The notes: generated by a model not told the origin, from the letters alone. 64,000 nt of DNA from Erysipelotrichaceae bacterium (GCA_017473265.1 JAFULQ010000001.1:1-64000); one strand, 5' to 3'; shown: positions 25,347 through 34,561, counted from the stretch's first letter. Translations and numbers: made by a program.

Positions 25347-25407
25347 TGCAACAGATAGTTGCTTTTCTAATAGAAAAAATGAATATATACTATTAGTGGT
25401 GATGGAT

Positions 25408-26172
25408 ATGGAAACAAAGGATGTAATTTTATCATTACGCAATCAATTGGGATTGTCGCAAGAAGAATTGGCGAAAGCAGTGTATGTAACGCGTCAAGCC
25501 GTGTCTCGATGGGAAAATGGGGATACGATACCTAATGTAGAGACCTTAAAACTTTTATCTAAAGTATTGAATGTATCAATTAATACATTATTAGGTTCTC
25601 CAAGGGAATTAATCTGTCAATGTTGTGGAATGCCGCTTGAGGATTCTAATATTAGCAAGGAAAAAGATGGCTTTTTCAATGAAGATTATTGTAAATGGTG
25701 TTATGCGGATGGCGAATATATGTATAGTGATATGGATGATTTAATTGATGTTTGTGTAAAGAACATGGTTAGTGAAGCATATTCAGAAGAAGAAGTACGC
25801 AAATATCTTAAAACAACTCTTCCTAAATTGGATTACTGGAAGAGATATGAAGAGCTAGGTGATCATGGAGAATTTGAAAGATTTAAGAAACTTCTAATTG
25901 AAGAAATCAATGCTCTTAATATCGAAGGAATGCCAACACTTACTAAACTTAATGCACTTGTTGGTAGTTATGTTAACCTTGAATATAGGTTGCCAAATGG
26001 TAAACTTGTGAAATTCTTGGATGATGATACGACCTATCTAGGAAATCAGTTGGAATGTGAATTTGGTGGTAGTCGTTGTTTTGGAATTGTAGCGAATATG
26101 GAATTCATTTTAATATGTACCTATGAAGAGAATGGTGAAAATCCAGAGTTGGTATTGTATAAGCATAGATGA
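25408..26172 (+). CDS. XRE-family regulator with zinc-ribbon domain
   Basis: A 254-aa protein. Residues 5-60 form a Cro/C1-type helix-turn-helix (LSQEELAKAVYVTRQAVSRWE). It is followed by a putative zinc ribbon with CQCCGMPL (Cys70, Cys72, Cys73) and CKWC (Cys95, Cys98), a domain often annotated as a small zinc-ribbon in Firmicutes. A third region after residue 170 resembles an all-beta ligand domain. I choose ATG 25408 since GGTGA lies 5 nt upstream; upstream GTG and ATG codons overlap that site. It may sense metal or a small molecule; targets unknown. Confidence 0.82.
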   Translation: METKDVILSLRNQLGLSQEELAKAVYVTRQAVSRWENGDTIPNVETLKLLSKVLNVSINTLLGSPRELICQCCGMPLEDSNISKEKDGFFNEDYCKWCYADGEYMYSDMDDLIDVCVKNMVSEAYSEEEVRKYLKTTLPKLDYWKRYEELGDHGEFERFKKLLIEEINALNIEGMPTLTKLNALVGSYVNLEYRLPNGKLVKFLDDDTTYLGNQLECEFGGSRCFGIVANMEFILICTYEENGENPELVLYKHR

Positions 26173-26197
26173 GAAGTATGATGTATACTTCTTTTTT
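26172..26197 (+). terminator. Terminator of the XRE/zinc-ribbon gene
   Basis: 8-bp stem AGAAGTAT / ATACTTCT, loop GATGT, T run. The stem arms are the same as in the tRNA-Leu terminator. Confidence 0.87.
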
Positions 26198-26240
26198 GCT
26201 GGTGAGAGTGGTAAAATAGGCATGTAGTGAGGTTTTGATT

Positions 26241-27518
26241 ATGGGAATTACGAATTTAGAATATCAAACATTTTTACAAATTTTACAAGAAGAATTGGTT
26301 CCTGCTATGGGATGTACAGAACCGATTGCTTTGGCATATTGTGCCGCATTGGCTAGAAAGAATTTAGGATATTTACCAAATAAAGTGTTAATTGAAGTGA
26401 GTGGTAATATTCTTAAAAATGTAAAAAGTGTTGTTGTACCTAATACCAATGGGCAAAAAGGAATTGAAGCAGCGGTTGCGGCTGGTCTTTTATATGGTAA
26501 ACCTGAACTTGTTTTACAAGTAATTTCTGAAGTAACTGAAGAAGAAAAAAATGCTTTGCCTGCTTATATGGAAAATACAGAATTTGTAGTTGAAACATGT
26601 AAGAGTGATGAAGTATTGGATATTCGTATTACAGCTTATAATGATGATGCTTCAGCTAAGGTTCGTATTGCGCGTAGTCATTCGTTTGTGACATTGATTG
26701 AAAAGAATAATGAAGTAATCTATGAACATGCATTATTGGAAGAAAAAAGAGCTGAACAATTGGATCGTAAGTGCTTAAGTGTTGAGAAGATTATTGATTT
26801 TGCGAATATGGTGCATATAGATGATGTGAAGGATACTTTGCAAAGACAAATTGATTTTAATAGTGCAATTGCGAAAGAGGGATTGAAAAATCCTTATGGT
26901 GCTAATGTTGGTAAAGTGTTATTGAATCATTATGGCAATGATGTAAGTATTCGTGCTAGAGCGATGGCGGCTGCTGGATCGGATGCACGTATGAGTGGAT
27001 GTGAATTGCCGGTCATTATTAATTCGGGTAGTGGGAATCAAGGAATGACGGCTTCTTTGCCAGTTATTGAATATGCCAAAGAATTGAGTGTATCGGACGA
27101 AATATTATATCGTGCATTGGTGGTTTCCAATCTAATTACCATTCATTTGAAAACGGGTATTGGCCGTTTGAGTGCGTATTGTGGAGTTGTGAGTGCCGGG
27201 GCTGGTGCTGCTAGTGGTATTGCCTATTTACATGGTGGAGGTTATGATGCGATTGCTCATACGATTGTGAATGCTTTAGCGACGGTTTCAGGAATGATTT
27301 GTGATGGTGCTAAGCCTTCTTGTGCTGGAAAAATAGCATCTGCTGTAGAAGCTGGCTTGCTAGGGTATCGTATGTATCTAGATGGTCAACAATTCTATGG
27401 TGGAGATGGTATCATTTCCAAAGGGGTTGAAAATACTATTGAGAATATTGGTCGTTTAGGTAGTGATGGAATGAAAGAAACCGATGAAGAAATTATTCGT
27501 ATTATGTTAAATTGTTAA
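26241..27518 (+). CDS. UPF0597/CyuA-like L-cysteine desulfidase or serine dehydratase-like enzyme
   Basis: A 425-aa cytosolic protein of the UPF0597 family, related to the alpha chain of iron-sulfur L-serine dehydratase. Members include L-cysteine desulfidase, which releases sulfide, pyruvate and ammonia. Likely cluster cysteines are in AMGCTEP (Cys25), MSGCELP and ICDGAKPSCAGK. The glycine-rich INSGSGNQGMT is the substrate loop. ATG 26241 has GAGG about 8 nt upstream. Its closeness to methionine uptake genes fits sulfur amino acid metabolism, which is inference. Confidence 0.87.
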   Translation: MGITNLEYQTFLQILQEELVPAMGCTEPIALAYCAALARKNLGYLPNKVLIEVSGNILKNVKSVVVPNTNGQKGIEAAVAAGLLYGKPELVLQVISEVTEEEKNALPAYMENTEFVVETCKSDEVLDIRITAYNDDASAKVRIARSHSFVTLIEKNNEVIYEHALLEEKRAEQLDRKCLSVEKIIDFANMVHIDDVKDTLQRQIDFNSAIAKEGLKNPYGANVGKVLLNHYGNDVSIRARAMAAAGSDARMSGCELPVIINSGSGNQGMTASLPVIEYAKELSVSDEILYRALVVSNLITIHLKTGIGRLSAYCGVVSAGAGAASGIAYLHGGGYDAIAHTIVNALATVSGMICDGAKPSCAGKIASAVEAGLLGYRMYLDGQQFYGGDGIISKGVENTIENIGRLGSDGMKETDEEIIRIMLNC

Positions 27519-27603
27519 AAAAAACGTTCTTCTTTTTCTTATTTTACTTATTTACAAAAAAATAAATATCATATACAATGAAACTATGAAAGAAGGTATG
27601 AAA

Positions 27604-29184
27604 ATGAGTAAGAAATATTTAGTATATAGTACAATTATTACTCTTGTTTTAGCAGGAATTTATTATTATGTGGCATTGCCTCCAATGAATTGGCATAGTC
27701 CATATTTCTATTTTTCATTATTTTTGGTGGTTGGATGTTTCATCTTGTGTAACATTGTTTTATCTGGGCATCCTTTCCGTGAAATCAAAAAATCAGCTTG
27801 GACAATTGGGATTGTCGTTGTTGTATGTGCAATTTTTGTTGGTTCAGTAGCGATTTTTAGTCCATTTATTCGTGCGGATTTGTATGCTAGTCGTATTACA
27901 GTTCGTGAAGATGGAGATTTTACGAGTGAAATTTCTGAAGTAGATTTTAAGGCTTTACCATTATTGGATAGAGAATCTACTGAAAAATTAGGAGACCGTG
28001 TTATGGGGCAAATGGCAGACATGGTTTCTCAATTCTATGTATCTGATTTGTATACACAAATTAATTATCAAGGGAATATTGCACGTGTAACTCCATTAGA
28101 ATACAATGGTTGGATTAAGTATTTTACTAACCGTACAACAGGTATTCCAGGTTATATTACTGTGAATTCAGTAACTGGTGAATCTACATTGGTGAAATTA
28201 AATGAAGGTATGCGTTATATGCCTAGTGCAATGTTTAATGAAAATTTATATCGTAAATTACGTTTCGCAAATCCAACTGCTTTATTTGGGCAACCACAAT
28301 TTGAATTAGATGAAGCAGGAAAACCTTTCTGGGTAGTTCCTACGTATGATTATCGTGGAATTGGTATGTTACAAGATATTACGGGTGCCGTTATTATGGA
28401 TCCTGTAACTGGTGAATCTAATCGATATGCAGTGGGTGAAATTCCGACTTGGGTTGACCATGTATATGATGCTTATTTAATTACAGAACAAGTGAATGAC
28501 TGGGGATTGTATCGTGGAGGTTTCTTAAACTCATTGTTTGGACAAAAGAATGTTGTGCAAACAACGGAAGGTTATAACTATTTAGCCATGAATGATGATG
28601 TTTATATGTATACGGGTATTACATCTGTATTAGCGGATGAATCTAACTTGGGATTCATTTTAACAAATATGCGTACAAAGGAAACAACGTTCTATTCTAT
28701 TCCTGGTGCAGAAGAATTCTCTGCTATGGATAGTGCGGAAGGTCAAGTACAACAAATGGGTTATCAAGCAAGTTTCCCATTGTTAATTAACTTAAATGGT
28801 AAACCAACGTATTTATTATCATTAAAAGATAATGCTGGATTGGTTAAGATGTATGCATTTGTAGATGTAGTGGACTATCAAAAAGTAGTTGTAACAAATG
28901 CTAGTGAAGGTATTGAAAAAGCAGCTGAAAATTATATTGGCGGTAAATTGAATGATGTTGAAATCAAAGATGAAGATTTACAGTATGTAGATATAACGAT
29001 TTCAAGTATTACGATGGCTACGCTAGAAGGAAATAGTTATTACTATATCACTTCAACTGATGGCAACCGTTATAAAGTAAGTTTAGTCGTTAGTGATGAA
29101 TTACCATTCTTACAAGAAGGGGATTCTATTTCTGCTGGTTATTTAACTGAAACAAGTGTAACGGAATTAGTGAAAATTAAGTAA
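27604..29184 (+). CDS. Large membrane-anchored protein of unknown function
   Basis: A 526-aa protein that I do not recognise. Three hydrophobic segments lie in the first 90 residues (YLVYSTIITLVLAGIYYYV, a second near 27-48, a third near 63-86), then about 430 residues that are probably extracytoplasmic. This part has short repeats such as VNSVTGESTLVKL and MDPVTGESNRYAV that resemble PepSY-type strands, suggesting a peptidase-inhibitor or envelope role. ATG 27604 is preferred because AAGGT lies 6 nt upstream; two earlier ATGs overlap that site. It is a single gene with a promoter region upstream and the next T-box downstream. Confidence 0.65.
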   Translation: MSKKYLVYSTIITLVLAGIYYYVALPPMNWHSPYFYFSLFLVVGCFILCNIVLSGHPFREIKKSAWTIGIVVVVCAIFVGSVAIFSPFIRADLYASRITVREDGDFTSEISEVDFKALPLLDRESTEKLGDRVMGQMADMVSQFYVSDLYTQINYQGNIARVTPLEYNGWIKYFTNRTTGIPGYITVNSVTGESTLVKLNEGMRYMPSAMFNENLYRKLRFANPTALFGQPQFELDEAGKPFWVVPTYDYRGIGMLQDITGAVIMDPVTGESNRYAVGEIPTWVDHVYDAYLITEQVNDWGLYRGGFLNSLFGQKNVVQTTEGYNYLAMNDDVYMYTGITSVLADESNLGFILTNMRTKETTFYSIPGAEEFSAMDSAEGQVQQMGYQASFPLLINLNGKPTYLLSLKDNAGLVKMYAFVDVVDYQKVVVTNASEGIEKAAENYIGGKLNDVEIKDEDLQYVDITISSITMATLEGNSYYYITSTDGNRYKVSLVVSDELPFLQEGDSISAGYLTETSVTELVKIK

Positions 29185-29210
29185 AATTTTCTGAAAATTT
29201 ATGAAAACAA

Positions 29211-29239
29211 TTGACAAAGATTTTGAATAGGACTATTCT
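29211..29239 (+). promoter_or_regulatory. Promoter of the second T-box operon
   Basis: Perfect TTGACA (29211-29216), 17-nt spacer, TATTCT (29234-29239); predicted start near 29246. Confidence 0.75.
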
Positions 29240-29245
29240 AGTATC

Positions 29246-29472
29246 ATATTCAAGGAACAAGAGAGTAGTTAGATGAAATCTTACAAGCGAGTCGGGTAGG
29301 TGGAAGCCGATAAGAGGAAGTTTAATGAACCGCACTTGTTGGAAGTCTATCTGAAACTAGTAGGATGGATCGTATATCTGCGTTAAAGATTTGAGGTGGC
29401 CAATTTTGATTTGGCAATTAGAGTGGTACCGCGATAACATGTCGTCTCTTATAATTAGAGGCGACATTTTTT
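29246..29472 (+). promoter_or_regulatory. T-box leader, predicted tRNA-Arg specificity
   Basis: Classical T-box: AACAAG-AGAGTA near 29256 opens Stem I and pairs with CTTGTT (about 29335-29340). The specifier codon, immediately before a purine and that helix, is CGC (29331-29333), an arginine codon; the same geometry gives ATG in the met leader. The core GAGTGGTACCGCG has TGGT (29424-29427), needing an A discriminator. The terminator is an 11-bp stem at 29439-29467 with a T run to 29472. It precedes an MBL hydrolase and an amino acid ABC transporter. Confidence 0.88.
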
Positions 29473-29491
29473 ATTGGAAAGGAGGATGTAC

Positions 29492-30331
29492 ATGAAACGA
29501 AGTTGGGAAAAAGATTTACCAAGAAAACAATATCAAAACTATAAACGTGTGGAACAATCACAACCTTGGTTTGAAGTATATGATCTTGGAAATCAAATAT
29601 ATGCTATCTATGAACCCTACCAATTTCAAGAAGTGATTTCTTACTTCATTATGGGTGAAGAAAAAGCATTACTTTGGGATACAGGGAATGGCATTGGAAA
29701 TATGAAACAACTAGTAAATGAACTATGGGATAAAGAAGTCATTGTTGTCAATAGTCATAGTCATTTTGATCATATTGGTAGTAATTATCAATTTGATATC
29801 GTACATGTATTTGAACATCCAACGATGATAAGCACAATGGAAAAGGGAATTGAACAAGAGATTTTGGATCAAAACTATGGTCTAGAGACATATTCTTATC
29901 AAAGTCCTATTGCATATCATCCATTACGTTATCGACGATGTAAGTATGAAACTTTTAAAGAAGGTACTGTATTTGATTTAGGACGACGACGATTTACAGT
30001 TATCTATACGCCAGGTCATTCTGCAGATAGTATTATGTTAGTGAATGATGAAGAAAAATTGCTATTGACAGGGGATACTTATTATCCTGCACAGTTGTAT
30101 TGTTTTACAGAAGATTTATTTGACATGTATGTAAAGACAATGCAAATGTTGGCAGAAGTATATGCCGACTACACTTTGATGACTTCTCATAATGAACCTA
30201 TTTGTGAAGGGAATATCTTAATTGAAGTATCAAAGTTTTTCCAAAAAATTAAAAATGAGGAGATTTCTTATAAAACGATAGGAAATCTAAAAGAGTATGA
30301 ATGGAATTCATTCAATTTATTAATGAAATAG
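29492..30331 (+). CDS. Metallo-beta-lactamase-fold hydrolase
   Basis: A 279-aa soluble enzyme. The metal motif HSHFDH (His89, His91, Asp93, His94) is complete, followed by PGHSADS, GDTYY with the bridging Asp, and a C-terminal SHNE. The start is ATG 29492, with AAAGGAGG 6 nt upstream; ATG 29486 abuts that site. It is the first gene after the arginine-type T-box and 15 nt before an amino acid transporter, so it may cleave an arginine-containing or related compound. The exact substrate is unknown. Confidence 0.85.
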   Translation: MKRSWEKDLPRKQYQNYKRVEQSQPWFEVYDLGNQIYAIYEPYQFQEVISYFIMGEEKALLWDTGNGIGNMKQLVNELWDKEVIVVNSHSHFDHIGSNYQFDIVHVFEHPTMISTMEKGIEQEILDQNYGLETYSYQSPIAYHPLRYRRCKYETFKEGTVFDLGRRRFTVIYTPGHSADSIMLVNDEEKLLLTGDTYYPAQLYCFTEDLFDMYVKTMQMLAEVYADYTLMTSHNEPICEGNILIEVSKFFQKIKNEEISYKTIGNLKEYEWNSFNLLMK

Positions 30332-30346
30332 AAAGAGGAAAGAAAT

Positions 30347-31123
30347 ATGAAAAAGATAGTTTCAATTCTATTAGTTGTTTTATGTATGTTTAGTTTATGT
30401 GCTTGTGGTGGGAATAAAGAAGTGAATACATTTGAAGATGCATTATTAAAAGATGGTGTGATTTTAGTAGGTACTTCTCCTGATTATCCTCCATTTGAAA
30501 CATTGGATGCACAAGGAAATTTAGTAGGATTTGATATTGATATGATGAATGGTTTGGTGAACTATATCAACAAACAACAAGGAACCAATCTTACTGTTGA
30601 ATGGAAACAAATGGATTTTAATAATATCTTAGGTGCTTTAGAAGCTAGTCAAATAGATATTGGTGTAAGTGGTTTTACTTATAGTGAAGATAGAGATTGT
30701 TGGTTCTCTGAATTGTATTTAAAATCAAAACAAGTAATTATTACTAGAGAAGATACAGGTATTGCTGGTGCAGCAGATTTATCTGGTAAAAAAGTAGGTG
30801 CAGGTTTAACAACAACTGGTGCTATGTGTGTTGAAGAAATTGATGGTGCTGAATTAGTACAACCTGGTGATTATACAGTTATGTTCCAAGCATTACAAGC
30901 TGGTCAATTAGATGCAGTGGTTTGTGATGAAGCGGTTGGTGATAACTATGTAGCTGCTATGGGTTTAGTAAAATGTGAAGAAGTATTAATTGAAGAAGAT
31001 ATGAAGATTATTGCTAATAAGAAGAATACATTTGTTCATGAAGCAATTGATGCGGCTATTAAAGAATTTGTTACAACTGATGACTACCATAACATTTTAG
31101 TAAAATGGGGTATGGCTGAATAA
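30347..31123 (+). CDS. Amino acid ABC transporter substrate-binding lipoprotein
   Basis: A 258-aa family 3 solute-binding protein. The signal peptide ends in lipobox LCAC, so it is a membrane-anchored lipoprotein. Family marks include GTSPDYPPFE and GFDIDMM near residues 43-65. GAGGAAA lies before the ATG. The one-base overlap with the permease gene and the arginine-type T-box suggest arginine or another basic amino acid as ligand. Confidence 0.92.
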   Translation: MKKIVSILLVVLCMFSLCACGGNKEVNTFEDALLKDGVILVGTSPDYPPFETLDAQGNLVGFDIDMMNGLVNYINKQQGTNLTVEWKQMDFNNILGALEASQIDIGVSGFTYSEDRDCWFSELYLKSKQVIITREDTGIAGAADLSGKKVGAGLTTTGAMCVEEIDGAELVQPGDYTVMFQALQAGQLDAVVCDEAVGDNYVAAMGLVKCEEVLIEEDMKIIANKKNTFVHEAIDAAIKEFVTTDDYHNILVKWGMAE

Positions 31124-31815
31124 TGGCGGATGTAATGGAAAGTATATTGAAAATCTTTACTTTGGAAAACATACTCTTCTTGTTTGAAGGGGTAAAGATT
31201 TCCTTATTGATTGCGATATGTAGTTTACTACTTGGAACAATTATTGGTACTCTATTAGCATCCTTTAGAATTAGTAAGAATGTAGTATTAAGAATCATTG
31301 GTAGAGTATATGTAGATTTGATTCGTGGTACACCGATGCTATTACAATTAAGTTTCTTGTATTTAGGGTTCCCTATGGTGTATCAATTAATTACTGGTGA
31401 GTATTTAGGAATGGATGCTTTATCTGTTGGTATTATTGGTATTGGGATGAATAGTGGTGCTTATGTGTGTGAATTGATTCGTGGTGCAATTAATTCAATT
31501 GATAAAGGACAATGGGAAGCAGGTAAGAGTTTAGGTTTAACACAAAATCAAATTTTGATGAAGATCATTCTTCCGCAATCCTTTAAACGTATTATTCCTC
31601 CACTTGCGAATGAATTTATTGTATTAATTAAAGATTCTAGTTTGGTGAGTACAATTGGTGTTTATGATTTGATGCAATCTAGTAAGATTTTAGGAGGAAA
31701 GTATTATAACTATTTCTTACCAATGATTGCGGTTGCGATGGTGTATTTAGTATTAACATTAGTAATTTCTCATTTTACAATGAAATTAGAAAAGAGGTTG
31801 GCTGAAAGTGATTAA
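31123..31815 (+). CDS. Amino acid ABC transporter permease
   Basis: A 230-aa HisM/GlnP-type permease with about five membrane helices. The EAA loop appears as [19 protein letters not shown] near residue 128. The [17 protein letters not shown] stretch is typical of polar amino acid permeases. It overlaps the binding-protein gene by one base and the ATPase gene by 8 nt, so the three are translationally coupled. Confidence 0.93.
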   Translation: MADVMESILKIFTLENILFLFEGVKISLLIAICSLLLGTIIGTLLASFRISKNVVLRIIGRVYVDLIRGTPMLLQLSFLYLGFPMVYQLITGEYLGMDALSVGIIGIGMNSGAYVCELIRGAINSIDKGQWEAGKSLGLTQNQILMKIILPQSFKRIIPPLANEFIVLIKDSSLVSTIGVYDLMQSSKILGGKYYNYFLPMIAVAMVYLVLTLVISHFTMKLEKRLAESD

Positions 31816-32533
31816 GATTGAACATATTTCAAAGCAATTTCCAAATATTAAAGCCTTGGATGATGTATCTGTTCATATTCATCCAAATGAAATTATTTGT
31901 TTAATTGGACCTAGTGGTTCTGGTAAAAGTACTTTATGTCGTTGTATTAATGGTTTAGAAATTATTGATGAAGGGACAATTACTGTAAATGGTGAAGTCA
32001 TTGACTGTAACAATGAGAAACAAATGTGTGCGATTCGTACAAAGATGGGATTTGTTTTCCAACACTTTAATTTATTTCCACACTTAACGGTATTAGAAAA
32101 TATGATTTTAGGACCTGTGGAAGTGCAACATCGCAATAAAGATGAAGTGAAACAAGAAGCATTAGCTTTATTGGAACGTATTGGTTTAAAAGAGAAAGCA
32201 AATGAGTATGTAAATAAATTGTCTGGTGGACAAAAACAACGTGTAGCGATTGTTCGTGCATTATGTATGAAACCTGAAATTATGTTGTTTGATGAGCCAA
32301 CAAGTGCATTAGATCCTGAAATGGTTAAAGAAGTATTGGATGTTATGCGTGAATTGGCGAAAGAAAATATGACAATGGTTGTAGTTACGCATGAAATGAA
32401 TTTTGCGAAGGAAGTTGCGACACGTATTATCTTTATGGATGAAGGTAAGATTGTTGAAGAAAATAATCCAAAAGATTTCTTTGAGAATCCTACTCAACAA
32501 CGTACAAAAGAATTTTTAGCGAAAGTATTATAA
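31808..32533 (+). CDS. Amino acid ABC transporter ATP-binding protein (GlnQ/ArtM type)
   Basis: A 241-aa ATPase. Walker [10 protein letters not shown] near residue 36, Q-loop in [14 protein letters not shown], signature LSGGQKQR, Walker [14 protein letters not shown]. The start is GTG 31808, inside the end of the permease gene, with AGAGG about 11 nt upstream. With the two preceding genes it forms a complete polar amino acid importer under T-box control. Confidence 0.93.
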   Translation: MIKIEHISKQFPNIKALDDVSVHIHPNEIICLIGPSGSGKSTLCRCINGLEIIDEGTITVNGEVIDCNNEKQMCAIRTKMGFVFQHFNLFPHLTVLENMILGPVEVQHRNKDEVKQEALALLERIGLKEKANEYVNKLSGGQKQRVAIVRALCMKPEIMLFDEPTSALDPEMVKEVLDVMRELAKENMTMVVVTHEMNFAKEVATRIIFMDEGKIVEENNPKDFFENPTQQRTKEFLAKVL

Positions 32534-32552
32534 GACCGAAAGGTCTTTTTTT
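32532..32552 (+). terminator. Terminator of the arginine-type T-box operon
   Basis: AAGACC / GGTCTT stem with a GAAA tetraloop, then a T run. Confidence 0.88.
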
Positions 32553-32556
32553 ACAT

Positions 32557-32583
32557 GAAAAAATCATCGATTGCTCGATGATT
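32557..32583 (-). terminator. Terminator of small membrane protein copy 1
   Basis: AATCATCGA / TCGATGATT stem, loop of 4, T run on the minus strand. The stem arms are identical to those of the copy 2 terminator; only the loop differs. Confidence 0.85.
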
Positions 32584-32848
32584 ATCTTCCGTATAATACA
32601 TTTTTTTCTGCTTCAGAAAGCGGTGGATCTTTTACTACATCTTTTTCATTATTACGTTTAAATGAAGCTTGCGCATTGTGTGGTAATGGACGTGTGTGAT
32701 CTTCATGTCCAGTTTTTGAATAGTTGTTAACATGTGGTTTTCTTTTCATGCGTATTGATTCTTTATTTTTAGATAGTTGTTTTTTTACTGCAATTAAATT
32801 AAAAATGATAATAAAAATAATGAATACTAAATAAATTGTAATAATCAT
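32582..32848 (-). CDS. Small single-pass membrane protein, copy 1 of a tandem pair
   Basis: An 88-aa protein with one N-terminal membrane helix (about residues 3-20) and a basic, proline-rich cytosolic tail. The tail contains SKTGHEDHTRPLPHN, then KRNNEKDVVKDPPL and LSEAEKNVLYGR. I do not recognise the family. It has its own promoter with an extended -10 (TGATATAAT), an AAGGAGG site and a terminator. The gene, promoter and terminator repeat 332 bp away; over the last 43 residues the copies differ at one position, while the membrane half has diverged. Confidence 0.75.
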   Translation of the reverse strand: MIITIYLVFIIFIIIFNLIAVKKQLSKNKESIRMKRKPHVNNYSKTGHEDHTRPLPHNAQASFKRNNEKDVVKDPPLSEAEKNVLYGR

Positions 32849-32888
32849 GACACGTCCTCCTTGTTAAGTGTATTATATCATTTTTACT

Positions 32889-32915
32889 AAAAAAATCATC
32901 GAATACTCGATGATT
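32889..32915 (-). terminator. Terminator of small membrane protein copy 2
   Basis: AATCATCGA / TCGATGATT stem with loop ATAC (on the plus strand) and a T run on the minus strand. Confidence 0.85.
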
Positions 32916-33180
32916 ATCTTCCGTATAATACATTTTTTTCTGCTTCAGAAAGCGGTGGATCTTTTACTACATCTTTTTCATTATTACGTTTAAATGAAGC
33001 TTGTGAATTATGTGGTAATGGACGTGTGTGATCTTCATGTCCAGTTTTAGAATAAGTGTTAACATGTGGTTTTCTTACCGTGCGAATTGGTGGTTTTTTG
33101 TTGTTTTGTTGTTGTTTGGCAACGGTTAAACTATACGCAATGATGAAAATAATGAAGACTAAATAAATAGCAAAAATCAT
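32914..33180 (-). CDS. Small single-pass membrane protein, copy 2 of a tandem pair
   Basis: An 88-aa protein, the upstream copy of the duplicated gene. The hydrophobic N-terminus (IYLVFIIFIIAYSL) matches copy 1 in design but differs in several residues, as does the linker rich in Gln and Asn (AKQQQNNKK). The tail with GHEDHTRPLPHN and SEAEKNVLYGR is almost identical. It keeps a separate promoter, ribosome site and terminator, so dosage or independent control may matter. No function can be assigned. Confidence 0.75.
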   Translation of the reverse strand: MIFAIYLVFIIFIIAYSLTVAKQQQNNKKPPIRTVRKPHVNTYSKTGHEDHTRPLPHNSQASFKRNNEKDVVKDPPLSEAEKNVLYGR

Positions 33181-33268
33181 AACACATCCTCCTTGTTAAG
33201 TGTATTATATCATTTTTTCCTGAAAATAATGTATAATATAGAAAAATAGTAAGAAAGTGGTGTTGAAT

Positions 33269-34561
33269 ATGAATATCAATGAACAAATGATTGCTTTTAT
33301 TGAAAAGAGTCCTACGGCTTTTCATGCGGTAAAAACAATTGTTGAAGAATTAGAAATAAAAGGATTTAAAGAACTTAAAGAAAAAGATACATGGAATTTA
33401 GAGAAGAATGGTAAATACTATGTAACTCGTAACCAATCTGGTGTATTAGCATTTGTTTTACCTAAAAATGTAGATGCATTAAGTTTCCATATGGTAGCGA
33501 GTCATAGTGATTCTCCTACATTTAAATTAAAACCTAAAACAGTGATGGAACAAGAAGGTCATTATGTGAAATTAAATGTTGAAGGTTATGGCGGAATGAT
33601 TATGAATACATGGATGGATCGTCCATTATCTGTAGCTGGTAGAGTGATTGTGAAAACGGATTCTGGTTTAGAAGCTCGTTTAGTGAATATTGATAAAGAT
33701 TTCTGTATGATTCCTAATATGTCCATTCATCAAAATCGTAATGCCAATAGTGATATGAAATATAATCCACAAGTGGATATGTTGCCGGTTGTTGGTTATG
33801 GTAAAGATGAAGGTAAGTTCATGCAAGAGATTGCCAATAGTGCAAATTGTGAAGTTGAACAAATTTTAAGTACAGATTTATATTTATATAATCGTCAAAA
33901 AGGTGTTATTTGGGGTGATGATAACTATGTGTCTATTGGTCATTTAGATGATTTACAATGTGCATTTACTTCTTTAGTAAGTTTTACAGAAGCATCTACT
34001 AAGGAACATGTGAATGTATATTGTTGTTTCGATAATGAAGAAGTTGGTAGTGGTACTCGTCAAGGGGCTCATTCTAATTTCTTGAGTGATACATTGTCTC
34101 GTATTTGTAAGGCGTTTAATCAAGATGTAGAAGCTGCATTAGCTGGTAGTCTTTTAGTAAGTGCAGATAATGCGCATTCTGTACATCCAAATCATCCAGA
34201 ATTAGCAGATCCAACCAATCGTGTACATATGAATGAGGGTGTGGTTATTAAGTATAATGCTTCTCAAAGTTATACAACAGATGCTTTAAGTAGTGCAATT
34301 TTCATGGAGGCATGTAAACGTGCAGATGTGCCTTATCAACCTTTTACAAATCGTTCTGACACACGTGGTGGGGCAACATTAGGTATGATTAGTATTACCC
34401 ATGTTTCTGTTCCTACTGTGGATATTGGGGCTGCTCAATGGGCGATGCATTCTGCTTATGAAACAGCTGGTTGTAAGGATACAGAATATTTAGTGAAGTC
34501 AATGAAGGAATTCTATGAAATGGAATTTGTCATTGATAATATGCAAGTAACATTTAAATAA
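33269..34561 (+). CDS. apeB: M18-family aminopeptidase
   Basis: A 430-aa cytosolic zinc aminopeptidase of the aspartyl aminopeptidase group. Metal ligands are in ASHSDSP near residue 81, HLDDLQ, DNEEVGSGTRQGA (catalytic Glu pair), a second Asp and ITHVSVPTVDIG near the C-terminus. Length fits the family. The start is ATG 33269; GTGGTG lies about 6 nt upstream, and the earlier GTG start is unlikely. It removes N-terminal acidic or other residues from peptides. It ends against a bidirectional terminator. Confidence 0.92.
   Translation: MNINEQMIAFIEKSPTAFHAVKTIVEELEIKGFKELKEKDTWNLEKNGKYYVTRNQSGVLAFVLPKNVDALSFHMVASHSDSPTFKLKPKTVMEQEGHYVKLNVEGYGGMIMNTWMDRPLSVAGRVIVKTDSGLEARLVNIDKDFCMIPNMSIHQNRNANSDMKYNPQVDMLPVVGYGKDEGKFMQEIANSANCEVEQILSTDLYLYNRQKGVIWGDDNYVSIGHLDDLQCAFTSLVSFTEASTKEHVNVYCCFDNEEVGSGTRQGAHSNFLSDTLSRICKAFNQDVEAALAGSLLVSADNAHSVHPNHPELADPTNRVHMNEGVVIKYNASQSYTTDALSSAIFMEACKRADVPYQPFTNRSDTRGGATLGMISITHVSVPTVDIGAAQWAMHSAYETAGCKDTEYLVKSMKEFYEMEFVIDNMQVTFK

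Larger units (their letters stand above)
32557..33220. repeat. 332-bp tandem duplication carrying a small gene with its promoter and terminator
   Basis: Two units offset by exactly 332 bp (32557-32888 and 32889-33220). A run of about 90 bases from 32582 and its partner from 32914 is identical, including synonymous positions, and the promoter block with TATAAT and AAGGAGG is nearly identical. Confidence 0.9.

Noticed and set aside
25160-25351. 63-aa minus-strand ORF across tRNA-Leu
   Set aside because: It is antisense to the tRNA, a common spurious ORF type, with no ribosome site.
29331-29336. Histidine (CAC) specifier in the second T-box
   Set aside because: CAC is shifted two bases into the closing helix relative to the met leader, and tRNA-His has a C discriminator, which would need TGGG rather than the TGGT seen.
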